Assembly (NCBI RefSeq): GCF_032062135.1
Contig: NC_092858.1
Span: 169,175,092-169,239,091 of the forward strand
DNA: 64,000 nt
Direction of reading: 5' to 3'
DNA from: Pyxicephalus adspersus
Taxonomy: Eukaryota > Chordata > Amphibia > Anura > Pyxicephalidae
Shown here piece after piece: positions 50,518 through 62,730 of this stretch. The translations under genes and the position numbers were made by a program. Every line of letters begins with the position of its first letter. Position 1 is the stretch's first letter. Under the pieces are notes generated by a model. The model was given only the letters and a program-made list of their open reading frames with translations, ran no database searches and was not told the DNA's origin.

Positions 50518-51396
50518 CGGCCATTGTTTTGTCTCCATACAGAAAGCTGTTTGCCTAGGGAGCTGTTATTATTCCTAATAATCCACTTCATTTTGTCTCA
50601 AGGAAGAAGTCTAAACACGGGTTTTCCCAGAAGATTAATGGATTTAAGAATGTTGACTTATCTCTTACTCCCAGACTATGGAAAAAAAAACTGAATATAT
50701 TTAAATGTGATAAATAGGGTCCTGTATGCATTTTCTGAATTATGTATAATAATAGATTTTTTGCTCAAAATATTAAATATCAATATTTCATATTTACAAT
50801 TTGCAGCCAAAAGATGGCACTCCAGGTACTTTTTTATGTTTTCCAATCCTAAAATAGTGGAAAAGAGATTAAACCTGACAGTTTTTTCCTGATATTTGAG
50901 GCTCCAATAGTAAGCCTCTTTCTTGTCCTGTTGACAAAATTTTTAGGACCCAGCTTCCACAGTTTAGTGCCTCCATATAGGCTGTCTTATGTTTACTTAT
51001 ATTATTTTAGGGCCCACTGTGACTTGTGAATTGCAGAAGGTTAACAAATCGGGTAACCACATTATGTGTCCATATATCTGGGCAATCGCAGTGTGCTGTG
51101 GTGCTATTGCACCACATTGCACACAACACACAAAAGAGAAGATAAAATCTCGAACAAAAGCAAAGAAAGTATTAAAAAGACTGAAGCCCTACTCAGATTG
51201 ATATTCTTGCTGTTACTTTCCCCTCACTTCCAGTGCAATGTGGTTCATTGGGGTGGTATTGAGAATGAATGACACCACAATGCACTGTAGATGGCCAGAA
51301 GGCTTAATGGACCTGGACGTGTGTGAGGGAAGAGTCACTAGATTCTGGACGCTGCATCCATAAAATGGTCTGCTAAAAAATTTCCTGCTGCAGTTA

Positions 51397-52690
51397 TCTT
51401 GGTAGACGAGTAGGGCTTTGCTTCCTAATGTCTCCAGAATAATAGACAATGAGAAGGACAGCAGAGACATTTTAGAGGTTTTTTTTAGATAACATGGCAC
51501 TGCTTATGGCACATTCTGGTGATTCTCAATTTTGCCCCACCAAGTCATATAATCTTTAGAAAACCAACATTCCGTAAGTTTGACATTCCCTATATAATGC
51601 CTTGTTCTACCATGTGGGGGCTGCCATCTTGGTATAGGAGCCGGACTTTGCTTCCTAATGTCTCCAGTATATTAGACAATGAGAAGGACAGCAGAGACAT
51701 CACCAAATCTCATCTCTGGTGGGACTAGCAGTCAGTAACCTTGCACTGTAGGTATATACAAATGACGCTAAAGGCACGCATGGTCCCTAGGCACCCTCAC
51801 ATACCAGGAGGTCCGATACTAATTTTAGGAGGTATTTTAGATAACATGGCACTGCTTATGGCACATTCTGGTGATTCTCTATGTTGCCCTACCAAGTCAT
51901 GTAATCTTTGGAAAACCAACATTCCGACATCTCTTATACAATGTCAACATTTGACATCTCTTATATAATGCCTTGTTCTACATTGTGGAGGCTGCCATCT
52001 TGGTGGAGGAGCCGGACTATGCTTCCTAGTGTCTCCAGTATATTAGACAATGAGGAGGACAGCAGAGACATCACCAAATCTCAATCTCTGTTGGAGCTAG
52101 CAGCCAGTAACTTTGCACTGTAGGTAAATAGAAATGAAAGCAAAGGTATAGAAGTCCGTAGGTACCCTCACATACCACGAGGTCCAATACTAATTTAAGG
52201 AGGTATTTTAGACAACATGGCACAATCTGGTGATTCTCTATATTATTGTTCTACCAAGTCATATAACCTTAGGAAAACCAACATTCTGGAAGAGTGAGAT
52301 TCCCTATACAATGCCTCGTTCTGCATTGTGGAGGCTGCCAGCTTGGTAGAGCAGCAGAACTTTGCTTCCTAATGTCTCCAGTATGATGAACAATGAGCAG
52401 GTCGAGGGAACGTCCCCAAATCTCTGGTGGGGTTAGCAGTCAGTGACCTTTCACTGTGGATATATAGAAATGAGAGTCATGGCACAGGAGTCTCCAGGTA
52501 CCCTCACATATTAGGAGGTCCACTGTTTTTTAAGATGAATTTCATACAAAGGGGTATTGCTTATGCACATTCATCCTCCATGAGATATGGAACTTCTAGA
52601 TATTCTCTATATCATAATATTCACTTACTGAGTTTGGGTCAACTATACAGATCAGACCACAAACTTTAAGATACTTGTGTAATCTTTGGA
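51397..52690. repeat. Satellite-like tandem repeat, 350-370 bp unit, about 3.5 copies
   Basis: Repeated landmarks: 'aacatggcac' at 51491, 51843 and 52214; 'ctttgcttcctaatgtctcc' or close variants at about 51415, 51645, 52020 and 52360; 'ggtgattctc' in each unit. Units end with 'accctcacatacca/tta' and 'ggaggtcc'. The array lies 0.9-2.2 kb upstream of the TFF promoter. No coding capacity. Confidence 0.75.
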
Positions 52691-53376
52691 AGCCAACATT
52701 CCCTACACAGTGGCCCTCGGTGGGAACCCACAAAAACCCTGACCTCCAATTTTCAGTTTGGAGTTAAGAAGGTAAATAAAATGGAAGAATTTTATAAAGT
52801 CACCTGACACAGGACCAGCTTCATTCTTTATAAACCAAACAGAAGTCAGGACAAAGTATAAGCCTAAAAAAGTTTTCAGGATCATTGTAAGGTGGTATGT
52901 TAGTAGCTAGAATACCAAACCCAGTTCTGCGTAGTTATTTATACATCTGACAAGTGTACCTTTCCTGCACTTGAACCCTGCAAAATTTCTTCCCCTTTCC
53001 CACTAATCCTCACTTGAAAATGTATCAAATAACATTCATCACCATACGGTTTACAAACAGGAAGACAATGGTTCAACAATGATCTTTTCTTATTTGTGTT
53101 TTGCAAATACTGTTACTAAGAACTGTTGTATGCAAAAGAGGTCTAAGAGCAATAGCAGCCACGGCCACTACTATGGAGATCATTGGCAGAAGGCTCCCAA
53201 AAACATGAAACCATGGCTTAATGCCCAGAACTGGCTGTGTATTAGTAGGAAACAGTTGTAAAATTATTGTTAAAGCATGTTTTAAAATGAAGTTTGTAAT
53301 GGAAAAGGAAATAGAAAATGTGTAACAGATTATATTGTCCACAAGGATGGATACATCAGTAGCTATAATATTATTA

Positions 53377-53960
53377 TTATTATCATTAATATTAATAAAC
53401 AGGATTTATATAGCGCCAACATATTATGCAGCACTGTACATTAAAAAGGGGTTGAAAATGACAGGCGAATACAGACAGTGACACAGGAGGAGGAGAGGAC
53501 CCTGACCCAAAGAACTTACAATCTATGAGATAGGGGAAGTATCACACAATAGGAGGGGAGATATGTAGTGGTGGGAAGTAGTGACGATGAGAGACAGAAG
53601 AAGACAAGTAGGCAAGTTTGAAAAAATGGGTTTTGAGTGCTCCTTTAAATGAGCAGAAAGTAGGCGCAAGCCGAATGTAAGTGGAACAATAACTGTGGAG
53701 GGATTTGAAGGCAAAGCACAGGAGCTTGAATTTGATTCTAAAGTGAAATTGAAGTCAATGAAGAGAAGAGGAGCGGTGGGAAGGATGGATGAGTCTGGCT
53801 GCAGCATTGATAATAGATTGTCCAGGAGAGAGTCGGGTTAGTGGAATACCAGAGAGGAGGAGGTTACAGTAGTCCAGAGGAGAGATGATAAGAGCTTGTA
53901 CAAGGAGTTTGGTGGTCTCTGGGGACCGGTAGGGGGGGATTTTGGAGATGTTCCTTAGGG
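53377..53960 (-). mobile_element. L2-like LINE 3' end with RT remnant
   Basis: The tail (AACAGGATTTATATAGCGCC ... 'gagaggaccctgacccaaag' ... 'acttacaatctatgag') continues without a break into sequence homologous to the RT remnant at 27472 ('aaatgagcagaaagtaggcg', 'gtggagggatttgaaggca', 'gagagtcgggttagtggaat'). This proves that the widespread tails and that coding remnant belong to one LINE family. A deletion removes the middle of the coding part. Confidence 0.8.
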
Positions 53961-54429
53961 AGCCAGTTCCACATTTTCACACCTTACACTGAAGAACATT
54001 TAAAAATGTTTTATACTAGATTCATAAAATGCATGTGCTTGTGAGTAAAAGTGGATTCACACATTGTGAACGCATTTATAAATAGACCCCTATGTGAGAT
54101 CTGATAACCAGGAAATGGTATTGTTAGATATACCCCAGCGGCCAGGTTTTGCGACCTGTAACTTTCTACACAGGTAAATGTTGGCCGAATTCCAGTCTGC
54201 TATTTGTCGGTGGATTATTACTCCAAACACATTGCTGAATAATGACGACAAGTTTTGTGATTATAAAATAAAGATTTATTGGTCATATAGACAGTACCAG
54301 TATAACGTCCCAGAGGATCTACATCGTAAGAAAAACATTATTGCGTGTTTACTAAGCATACAGCATGGGTCCGGTGTAATAGGCTGTATAAATATTGGAA
54401 TATTATCTTTTATTACAGAAAGTGACTCA

Positions 54430-55245
54430 CTTTATTTGGAGTACTCGGTTTCAATGTGTACTAGTTTTTTACATCATTGTAGACGAATTTTGTCCCACTC
54501 TATACAATATTGCTTCAGTTCATTGAGGTTTGTCGATGTTAGTTTATGCACAGCTCTTATAAGGTCCCACCACAGCATTTCGATCAGGTTAAAGTCTGAA
54601 CATTGACTGGGTCATTACAGTACTTTGATTCCTATCTGTTGTAGGTTTGCTGGTATGTTTGTGATTATTATATACCATCATATGATCCAATTTCGGAAGG
54701 GCCTTGGCTGTCCCATATTTGACGCTAGAAGATTCATTCAAGGTCAAACTCCACAACTGCAAGGTGTTCAGGTCTTGTGGCTACAAAATAAGCCCGAATC
54801 ATCACTCCTCCACCACCATGTTTAACAGTTGGTATGAGTTGTTTGTGCTGATATGTTGCTTTTGGTTTTCACCAAGCATGGTGCTGTACAATATGGCCAA
54901 ACATCTCCACCTTAGTCTCATCTGTCCAAAGAACATTGTTCTAGAAGTCTTTGGTTTGTTCAGATACAGCTTTGTAAACTTAGGCCATGTTTGTTTTACA
55001 GAGAAGAAGCTTTCTCCTAGCAATCCTACCAAGCAAGCCATACTTGTTCAGTCTTTTTCTCAATGTACTGTCATGAACTTTAACCCTTATCATGCTGAAC
55101 TGCCGCAATTAGAGTCTGAGATAGAGCCATTGAATGTGTTGCGGTTTTTCTGAGCATTGCATGGTCTGACCTTGGGGTGAATTTGCTGGGATATCTGCTG
55201 GGAAAGAAACTTAGAAACTGTTTTGAATGTTTCCCCCCTATCATA
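54430..55245 (-). pseudogene. Tc1/mariner transposase remnant, running into the gap
   Basis: Minus-strand pieces in shifting frames match a Tc1-type transposase in order. They are FTPRSDHAMLRKTATHSMAL (HTH), then K-Y-G-L-L-G-R, LNKPK, a D-E-T-K-V-E-M-F-G-like segment, KHGGG-V-M-I, and NLIEMLWWDLIRAVHKLTS near the end. Several stops and frameshifts separate them. The N-terminal end is cut by the assembly gap at 55253. Confidence 0.75.
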
Positions 55246-55252
55246 TCCCCCC

Positions 55253-56146
55253 NNNNNNNNNNNNNNNNNNNNNNNNNNNNNNNNNNNNNNNNNNNNNNNN
55301 NNNNNNNNNNNNNNNNNNNNNNNNNNNNNNNNNNNNNNNNNNNNNNNNNNNNNNNNNNNNNNNNNNNNNNNNNNNNNNNNNNNNNNNNNNNNNNNNNNNN
55401 NNNNNNNNNNNNNNNNNNNNNNNNNNNNNNNNNNNNNNNNNNNNNNNNNNNNNNNNNNNNNNNNNNNNNNNNNNNNNNNNNNNNNNNNNNNNNNNNNNNN
55501 NNNNNNNNNNNNNNNNNNNNNNNNNNNNNNNNNNNNNNNNNNNNNNNNNNNNNNNNNNNNNNNNNNNNNNNNNNNNNNNNNNNNNNNNNNNNNNNNNNNN
55601 NNNNNNNNNNNNNNNNNNNNNNNNNNNNNNNNNNNNNNNNNNNNNNNNNNNNNNNNNNNNNNNNNNNNNNNNNNNNNNNNNNNNNNNNNNNNNNNNNNNN
55701 NNNNNNNNNNNNNNNNNNNNNNNNNNNNNNNNNNNNNNNNNNNNNNNNNNNNNNNNNNNNNNNNNNNNNNNNNNNNNNNNNNNNNNNNNNNNNNNNNNNN
55801 NNNNNNNNNNNNNNNNNNNNNNNNNNNNNNNNNNNNNNNNNNNNNNNNNNNNNNNNNNNNNNNNNNNNNNNNNNNNNNNNNNNNNNNNNNNNNNNNNNNN
55901 NNNNNNNNNNNNNNNNNNNNNNNNNNNNNNNNNNNNNNNNNNNNNNNNNNNNNNNNNNNNNNNNNNNNNNNNNNNNNNNNNNNNNNNNNNNNNNNNNNNN
56001 NNNNNNNNNNNNNNNNNNNNNNNNNNNNNNNNNNNNNNNNNNNNNNNNNNNNNNNNNNNNNNNNNNNNNNNNNNNNNNNNNNNNNNNNNNNNNNNNNNNN
56101 NNNNNNNNNNNNNNNNNNNNNNNNNNNNNNNNNNNNNNNNNNNNNN
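55253..56146. other. Assembly gap (894 N)
   Basis: Unknown bases. The right edge opens in the middle of a GA-rich tract, so at least part of the missing sequence is probably the same low-complexity repeat. Open frames running through it are meaningless. Confidence 1.
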
Positions 56147-56985
56147 GAGAGGAAGAAAGAGAGAGGGAGAGAGAGAGTGAAAGGAGAGAGAGAATGGGAA
56201 GACGGGGAGAGATAGAGAGAGGAAGAGGGGGGAGAGAGAGAGAGAAAGGAGAGAGAGAGAAAGAGAGAGGGAGAGAGAGAGAGAAAGAGAGAGGGAGAGA
56301 GAGAGAGAGAAAGAGAGAGAGAGGGAGAGAGAGAGAAAGGAGAGAGAGAATGGGAAGACGGGGGAGAGAGAGAGAGGATAAGGGGGAAGAGAGAGAGAAA
56401 GGAGAGAGAGAAAGAGAGAGGGAGAGAGAGAGAGGGAGAGAGAGAGAAAGGAGAGAAAGAATGGGAAGACGGGGAGAGAGAGAGAGAGGAAGAGGGGGGG
56501 AGAAAGAGAGAGAAAGAGAGAGGGAGAGAGAGAGAGCGAGAGAGAGAGCGAGAGAGAGAGAAAGGAGAGAGAAGAGGAAGAGGGAGAGAAGAAGAAAAAG
56601 GAAAGAGGGGGAAGCAAGAGAAAGGGGGAAAAAGAATAGAAGGGGAGAGGAAAAGAGGGGAAGTAACCAAAGGGAAAATGGGAGAGTGAGAGAGAAGGAT
56701 ATAGAGAGGGAAAAAAAGAAGAAGGGGAGAGGGAGGAAGAGAGAAAGAAGGAGAGGGGAGAGAGAGGAGAAAGAAAAGGAAAGTGGGTAAAGCAAGAGGG
56801 AGGGAGAGAGAGAGTGAGGGGGGATAGAAAAAGATAGGAGAAAAAGATGGGGAGAGAGAGGAAGTGATCAAAAGAGGAATGGGAGAGGGGGAGAGGAAAT
56901 AGAGAGGGAAAAAGAGAGAGAAAGTGAAAGGGAGAACTGGAGAGGGAGAAAGAGGGGGAGAGGGGAAAAGTGGGAAGAATAGTAA
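56147..56985 (+). repeat. Long polypurine (GA-rich) tract
   Basis: About 840 bases are almost entirely A and G on the plus strand. A recurrent phrase 'gggaagacggggagagag' appears at about 56192, 56349 and 56463, suggesting a higher-order unit of variable length. It abuts the gap. The polypyrimidine complement gives Ser/Leu/Pro-rich open frames that are not genes. Confidence 0.9.
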
Positions 56986-58160
56986 TGATATTAAAGGATA
57001 CCTAAACTTTCATTTTCTGGTGCTTCATGTGGAAGTCATTTTTATTGAATACGCATTGCACTGATTGTTGTCATTGTTTTACCTGGCTGGGAATCAGCTG
57101 GCAGCCAAATTTCCACTTTCTCCTACCAAGTTGTGACACGTATATATAAATACAGCCATACACACAGCACCGGAGCAGATTGCCAATATGTGTGGGATCT
57201 GTCATTGTGGGGACAGGGTGTGACTGTAGCAACAACTTCCTACAACCAGAGATAAACCGCAGAATAATGTGAGTTGTATTTACCAATAGGGAAGTGAAAG
57301 TTCCCAGAGTAAAGAAAAGAGGAAATTATTTTTAATATGTATTTTGAAATATTTTTGTATACTTAACATTGGGAGTATTTTTAGTTTTACTGTTTTATAC
57401 CTTGCATTATATTTTTTATTGGAATGGCTTATATGTTTTGTTTTGAATGATTGCAAGGCGATAGATCTATTTGACTTGCTATTGAGTATGTTTTTCTCTA
57501 TAAACTTCTGTAACTATTAATGATATGTGTAGAGTGCAGTGAAATACATGGAGCAAAGCAACATTTCTGCACAATTTATATATAATATACATGAGTGTGT
57601 ATATGTGTATTAATATAAGTACATAAAAAATTAAGGATATTTCTAGAGATATAAAAAGAGTGCTTACTTATAGGTAATAAATGTTTTTTTACTAAAAAAA
57701 ATAAAACCAATACCTTCTATCTTGGTGTGAAATTCACAATATCCCAGTAAAACACCAATCTACTACATATGTGACAATGGTGTTGCCATAGATTCCAATG
57801 TCCACTTTCTTGCATTCATATATGGTGTGTGTGAATTTTATTTGTAGTCCAGAATCAATGTTATCATCAAAGCCTGCAAGCGTGTAGGTAACAGTCATCA
57901 ACCAATATGAGTTTACCAGTCTTCGGATTTGGTGGCTGCATTTTTCCTTTTTTTTTTTTTTGCAAGTACTGAAAAAGTCTTAAAGTCAGAAATCCAACAA
58001 CATTTTACCATTTGCATGGAACTGATACTTTAATCAGTGTTGTTAGTCTTCCCACTGGTCTGCAGAACCTGGTTTTGTTTATCTAATGTAGATCAGATGG
58101 ACCTATTTTTAGCTCAAGACATGAAATCCAAGTTACATTACTCCTACATATATAGTCACT
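56986..58160. other. Intergenic DNA, nothing recognised
   Basis: AT-rich sequence with no exon-like or bounded repeat structure that I can identify. Confidence 0.5.
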
Positions 58161-58312
58161 GGGCCATATAATATAAAGCTGTTCAAGAATGGAGAAGATA
58201 GACTATCATAGGAGAACCTGGGTGATCTAGACCAGGATTGAAAATACTTGCCAAAAAATATCAAATGATTTTAGGAAATTAATTTCAGTTTTGCTCAGGT
58301 TTACCCATGAAG
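58161..58312. mobile_element. Palindromic MITE, family P, copy 7 (degraded)
   Basis: The left end GGGCCATATAATATAAAGC is followed by 'gaagatagactatcatagg' and 'agaacctgggtgat'. The right arm stops at 'caggtttacccatga'. Confidence 0.6.
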
Positions 58313-58329
58313 CTTCCGTTAGCTTGTAA

Positions 58330-59060
58330 TTTTCCTCACTAAAGCGCAGACGTCTCTGTCATGCGCATGTGGACAGTTCTGACTCTGAGCGTGCCTATGC
58401 TACCAAGCTTAATCAATTTCGCCCAAACTTCCGGCCAATCAGGAAATAGCCTCTAAATTATCTAGCTAGCTCAGACAGAGCACTCAGTGTTCGTGCAATG
58501 TGTCTTTACTAGTGCAGAGCCCCTAGCTGTTCTGTGAAAGTTCCTGTACACCTGTTGCTTAATTCAGTGTTTCCTCTGTCCAGCTACTGTGTTACCCCCT
58601 TGTTGCCAAGTGTGTTGTTTCCAGCCTATTCCCTTGTGCTGTTCCAGTGTTTCTCTCTGTCTGTGGTCTCCTGTGCCTCCTGTCGCTTCCAGTGTCTCCT
58701 GTGTTCCCTGTGTCTGCTGTGGCCCCTGTGTCATTGGTGTCTATTTCCTGGATTACTGGTATTTGACCCCTGGCTGGTTACCTGACCTCCTTTGCTTGAT
58801 GCCTGCCTCGACCCCGGCGTTCCTTGACAATTCTTCTGCCTTGTGATTTGGTACCATGTATCTTCGTGCCCACCCTGGTGTGCCCAAGGTCCGCAACGTG
58901 GCGGTAACCAGCAGCTCAACATTCTGACCACTAGAGGCTCTGCAAAGACCTAGTTACTGCTTAGACTCTGCACCTTGGCCCTTCCCAGGGCGGTAAGCCC
59001 GTTTAACGGTGGCGCTTGCCCCCCAGGAAGCCTACCTTGCCCGACCGTGTGTCCTCGCTT
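58330..59060 (+). repeat. GC-richer block, possible LTR-retroelement leader
   Basis: Markedly richer in C, G and CpG than its surroundings. Pyrimidine-rich 'ctgtgtctgctgtggcccc' is followed by 'cctgacctcctttgcttgat', 'cctgcctcgaccccggcg' and 'aacgtggcggtaaccagc'. The style resembles leader regions of Ty3/gypsy-type elements in frog genomes as I remember them. I found no matching LTR pair, primer-binding site or coding region, so this is a guess. Confidence 0.3.
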
Positions 59061-59752
59061 TAGGGTTGGTATATTTTTTCCGAAAAAATAGCAGCCTAAT
59101 GATCTGTTTCCTATTAATAATATTGCCAACAAGCCCCACTTAGGTTGTCGGAATGTTTTAATGTACAGCTTTAAGTACCAATACAGCGAAAAACAAAATC
59201 ACAGACCTCAGGGTAGAGTAGCCACCTGGAAAGTGTATTTATTTTATTTTCATGTCTCTATTGGCCAAATTTAACATCCAGTGTTTTATTGGTCCCAGTC
59301 TTGCCCTCCCTGTTGATCTTAGTTGGACACATGTTTAAAATTGCGGTTGTTTTTTTATATTAGCTGGTTGCATACTGTTTTTCTGTTACAGACATTAACA
59401 TATTGGCAATGAAGTAGTATTGCTGCTTATTCCAATAAAGCCCTGGATACCTTAGTGTGTGTATAGGTATTTGGGTCTATAAACAGGAGCAAGATGCCTT
59501 CTGTTGTGTGCCTTTGCATCTCAGTAATCATGGTTACATATCTTCCATGTCTTTTTACTTCCTGCACACTTTTTGGGAAAATTCCATTTCTCTATGTGTT
59601 CTGGTGAGAAGAAATGCAAAATTTAACAACCATCACGAGGACAGTAATAGAATGTACATTTTCCAATGGTGACAACTGTTTTGAGGATCACTGCCTACTA
59701 CAGCTTTTCTTAACCTTTTACCCCAGAGGAAACATTAAAATCATTTTCAGGT

Positions 59753-60881
59753 ATACGTAGATGCCTATTATCTGCAAGACGAGTTGTCATGCGACCATAG
59801 GTTGCAAAGTCTCCTCAAAATGTCAAGGATGTTTCTACTGAACTAATAGCTTTGATGTACAGGTAGTCCCCGAGTTAAGGACAGCCGACATACAGACACC
59901 TCCTAGATACGAACGGGGCTTCCCTGCTCGCTGTGTGCAGGATGGAGGCTTGAAGGGGAGAGGAGCAGTTTGCATGACTTGCAAAAGAAATCTTTTGCTA
60001 AACACAGCTGAGGTTGTTGGTGATCTTAGGGGACTGAGCACTTTCTGCAGCCTCTTGTATCTCTTTAATGACCAAGACAAACGCTGCAGTTGTTTCTTTT
60101 TGCATATCAAAGCACAGCTTGCTCCAGAAGTTAATTAATGTCTAGGCTCCATAAAGACTTTGTTTTGTTTTGTTTGTGATTAACTCACAGTGAGGATTTT
60201 ATACAGTAACTGACACCACCCTGCCTAATAATATGTTGAGACATCTGTCCTAATTGCTTTATCAAAATATTGTACCTGTTCTGACTTACATACAAATTCA
60301 ACTTAAGAACAAACCTACAGTCCCTATCTTGTATATAACCTAGGGACTACCTGTATCTGGAAAAATTAGATGCTGAAAATGCTATGAACCAAAAATAGAT
60401 GGTTTACATTTATATTCAACACTCTCGCAGAAGGAGAATGAGAGGCCATACTTACTCCAGTCTGTTAAACAGAATCTTACGCTATTGAATTGCTACGTGG
60501 CAAGATAGTTTTGTAAGTTTCTAATGACATTTTTTTTGAGTCAAATGGGTATTACAGAAATATGTGATCATTTATTTAAGACACTGTTAGTATGCCTATA
60601 ATGTATAAGGTTCTTAAACACTGCACTTCCTCCCCCCTTCCTTTTTTTCTCCCTTCTTTTCCCTATTCTATCATTCCATTCTTTTTTCTATTTTATTACC
60701 AATTTTTATGTTATGTTTGTTATTTGCGTGTTCTCAATGCACTATATATGTGAGGAATTTATTGCCATTGCATATCATACATACAAATCTGTGCATAGTT
60801 TTGTTGTGTAATTGTTGAGTAATGTTTGTCATTATTTTGTTTTTGTTTGAAAATTTAGAATAAAAAAGTAAAAAGTAAAAA
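59753..60881 (+). mobile_element. 5'-truncated L1-like retrotransposon insertion
   Basis: The insertion is bounded by an exact 16-bp direct repeat, AAAATCATTTTCAGGT, at 59737-59752 and 60882-60897. It ends in an A-rich tail ('agaataaaaaagtaaaaag', then A-run) immediately before the second copy. Long target duplications and an A tail are marks of L1-type target-primed retrotransposition. The pyrimidine block 'cttcctccccccttcc' near the 3' end fits a LINE 3' UTR. It was later hit by the MITE at 59860. Confidence 0.7.
59860..60353. mobile_element. TA-flanked MITE with CAGGTAGTCCC ends (pogo/Tigger-like)
   Basis: The inverted ends are CAGGTAGTCCCCGAGTTAAG and CCTAGGGACTACCTG. A TA dinucleotide flanks each end (59858-59859 and 60354-60355), as in the Tc1/mariner/pogo superfamily. 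It is 494 bp long with no transposase. It lies inside the L1-like insertion and is therefore younger. Confidence 0.8.
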
Positions 60882-61013
60882 AAAATCATTTTCAGGTTTT
60901 GTGGAACCCCTACTAAAAGCAAGTTTTGGGGGTCAGCACGAAAAAGCCTCTTCAATTGGTGGTTGCCAGAAAGAATGACCCCCTATGGTGGTGACTGGAA
61001 TATTACTTTATAG

Positions 61014-61366
61014 CAGTGGTCCCAAACCTTTTCCAGCTTGGGACCACTAAATTCACAGGCTCCGGATTGCGCATGTGCGGGGGAGCCACGTGTCACTCAA
61101 AGGGGAAGAAACTTCCCCCAGAGTGATGTCATGAGGCCAGAACCAGTCCACTCTCCCATCGCAGGTCTAAGACTATGATGGGAGAATAGTTGGGTTGTGT
61201 CCAGAGAAACAAACCGCCCACCGCCCTAAGCCTGTTGTCTGTATGGGGGACATGGTCTCTGGCCGATGCACTCCCGAACGCCGATGCGTTCTTCTGACCC
61301 CGCTGGGGGGTGAACTGGCCAGAGCCGCAGCCTACCTGTCAGAAAGCCGGTGGTTGGGAACCCTTG
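61014..61366. mobile_element. Non-autonomous hAT element, family H1
   Basis: The ends are CAGTGGTCCCAAACC and GGTTGGGAACCCTTG. The 8-bp target duplication CTTTATAG is perfect on both sides (61006-61013, 61367-61374). The interior blocks 'gcgcatgtgcggggga' and 'cttcccccagagtgatgtcat' match the copies at 8464 and 10963. Confidence 0.88.
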
Positions 61367-62092
61367 CTTTATAGGACACTTTATTATGAGACTCATGTAG
61401 CTGGTTCTACCAAGTGGAGTTGGCCCCAGAACTATTGAAGCATCATCAAATGAAAGATAATTCAGACACAGGATCCCTTAGCAACCTCTGGAGAAAAAAA
61501 AACGGGAATTCCACTAAAACCTGGCTGAAAATGCCCAGAAAATTGCTTAACTTAAACATTTTGTCTTGGTTCCTATTGCGTCTCTGGGACAGAAGATGAA
61601 GGAGAATATCCCAAACAGGACAAAAAAATTAACTGTGCTTTAGCCATTTACTGTTTTTTTCAATGTTGGGTATAATCTATAGCTTCATCATCGTTCTCTT
61701 AAAAAAACTGTTCAGCTGAAAGTGGCAGGTGATCCCCAAAGAGCTGAATCTTCCCCTGATATTTTGTCTTGGATATTTCAACATTGAGGTCTATCTTCCA
61801 AAATGTCAGACTCTGCACCTGTCCACCAGATTGTTTTGTACCTTTCCACTCAACTTTGTATGTTCCCAGATCTGCCTGGTACATTTTCTATAGTGTAAAA
61901 TTAAAAAAAAATCCATCAGAAAGAATGTAAAGTCCTCCTAAAGGTCACATCAGGTTTACAGATCCACAAATGTAGTCACATCAATAGAAATCCTGAGAAA
62001 CAGAAATATTCAAAGGGCTTAACTCTCCAGTATTTAACAAAACCTGAAATATCCACCTTGGTTGCAATGGATCTTCAGGTAACACTTTACTG

Positions 62093-62730
62093 CAGGGGTG
62101 TCAAACTCAAATACACAGAGGGCCAAAATTAAAAACTTAAAGTCGAGGGCCAAGCTTAAAATTTTTTGAAAAAATTGAGAAAATTTTTCCTTCTCATTAG
62201 ATATAAATCCTTTTCAAATGGAAACAAAGAGGTTTTGCTTCACATTCAATCTTGAACAAGCTTATATTAGAGAAAGAGGCATAAAAATGTTTTTTTACTT
62301 TTATTTAAGAAAAAATCTTTGTAGCCTTCTGAGTTAACTTTCAATGGTAACCTTTTTGCACAGGCTAACAATAATAATAACAATATTACTTTATGAAAAT
62401 CCAAGTCCATGCCTTGGAGTAGTAAGGAAAAATACAGCTGAGGAGTGCTGGAAATGCCAGATGCGGCCAATGCGGAGCTAAATCTTATGAGTGTCCCACC
62501 GCTGAAACTCCCTCTTCATTGAAATAGCCCCGCTACTAAAATTCCTGGCATTATTTGCGTCTATTAAACAGTCCAATGTGGCAGAGAGCCCGCTGGTCTA
62601 TAGAGGCGAGTGATGCCAGGAATTGTAGTAGCGGCGCTATTTCAATGCAGCGGCAGGCCAGCTGCAGTTCATATTTAGGATTCCTTTGGTGGCCATATTT
62701 GGCCCCCGGGCCAGAGTTTGTCACCCCTTG
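62093..62730. mobile_element. hAT element, family H2 (CAGGGGTGTCAAACTC)
   Basis: The ends are CAGGGGTGTCAAACTCAAAT and GGCCAGAGTTTGTCACCCCTTG. The flanks CTTTACTG (62085-62092) and CTTTAGAG (62731-62738) agree at 6 of 8 positions. At 638 bp it is longer than its relative at 29923. The interior contains a doubled 'gaaatagccccgctac' / 'gtagcggcgctatttca' inversion near the right end. No transposase frame. Confidence 0.8.

Noticed and set aside
54178..54606. 142-codon plus-strand frame
   Set aside because: Its right half is antisense to a decayed Tc1 transposase; nothing in the translation is recognisable.
55080..56871. Very long frames (up to 593 codons) on both strands
   Set aside because: They run through 894 unknown bases and a purine-only tract, where stops cannot be seen or cannot occur.
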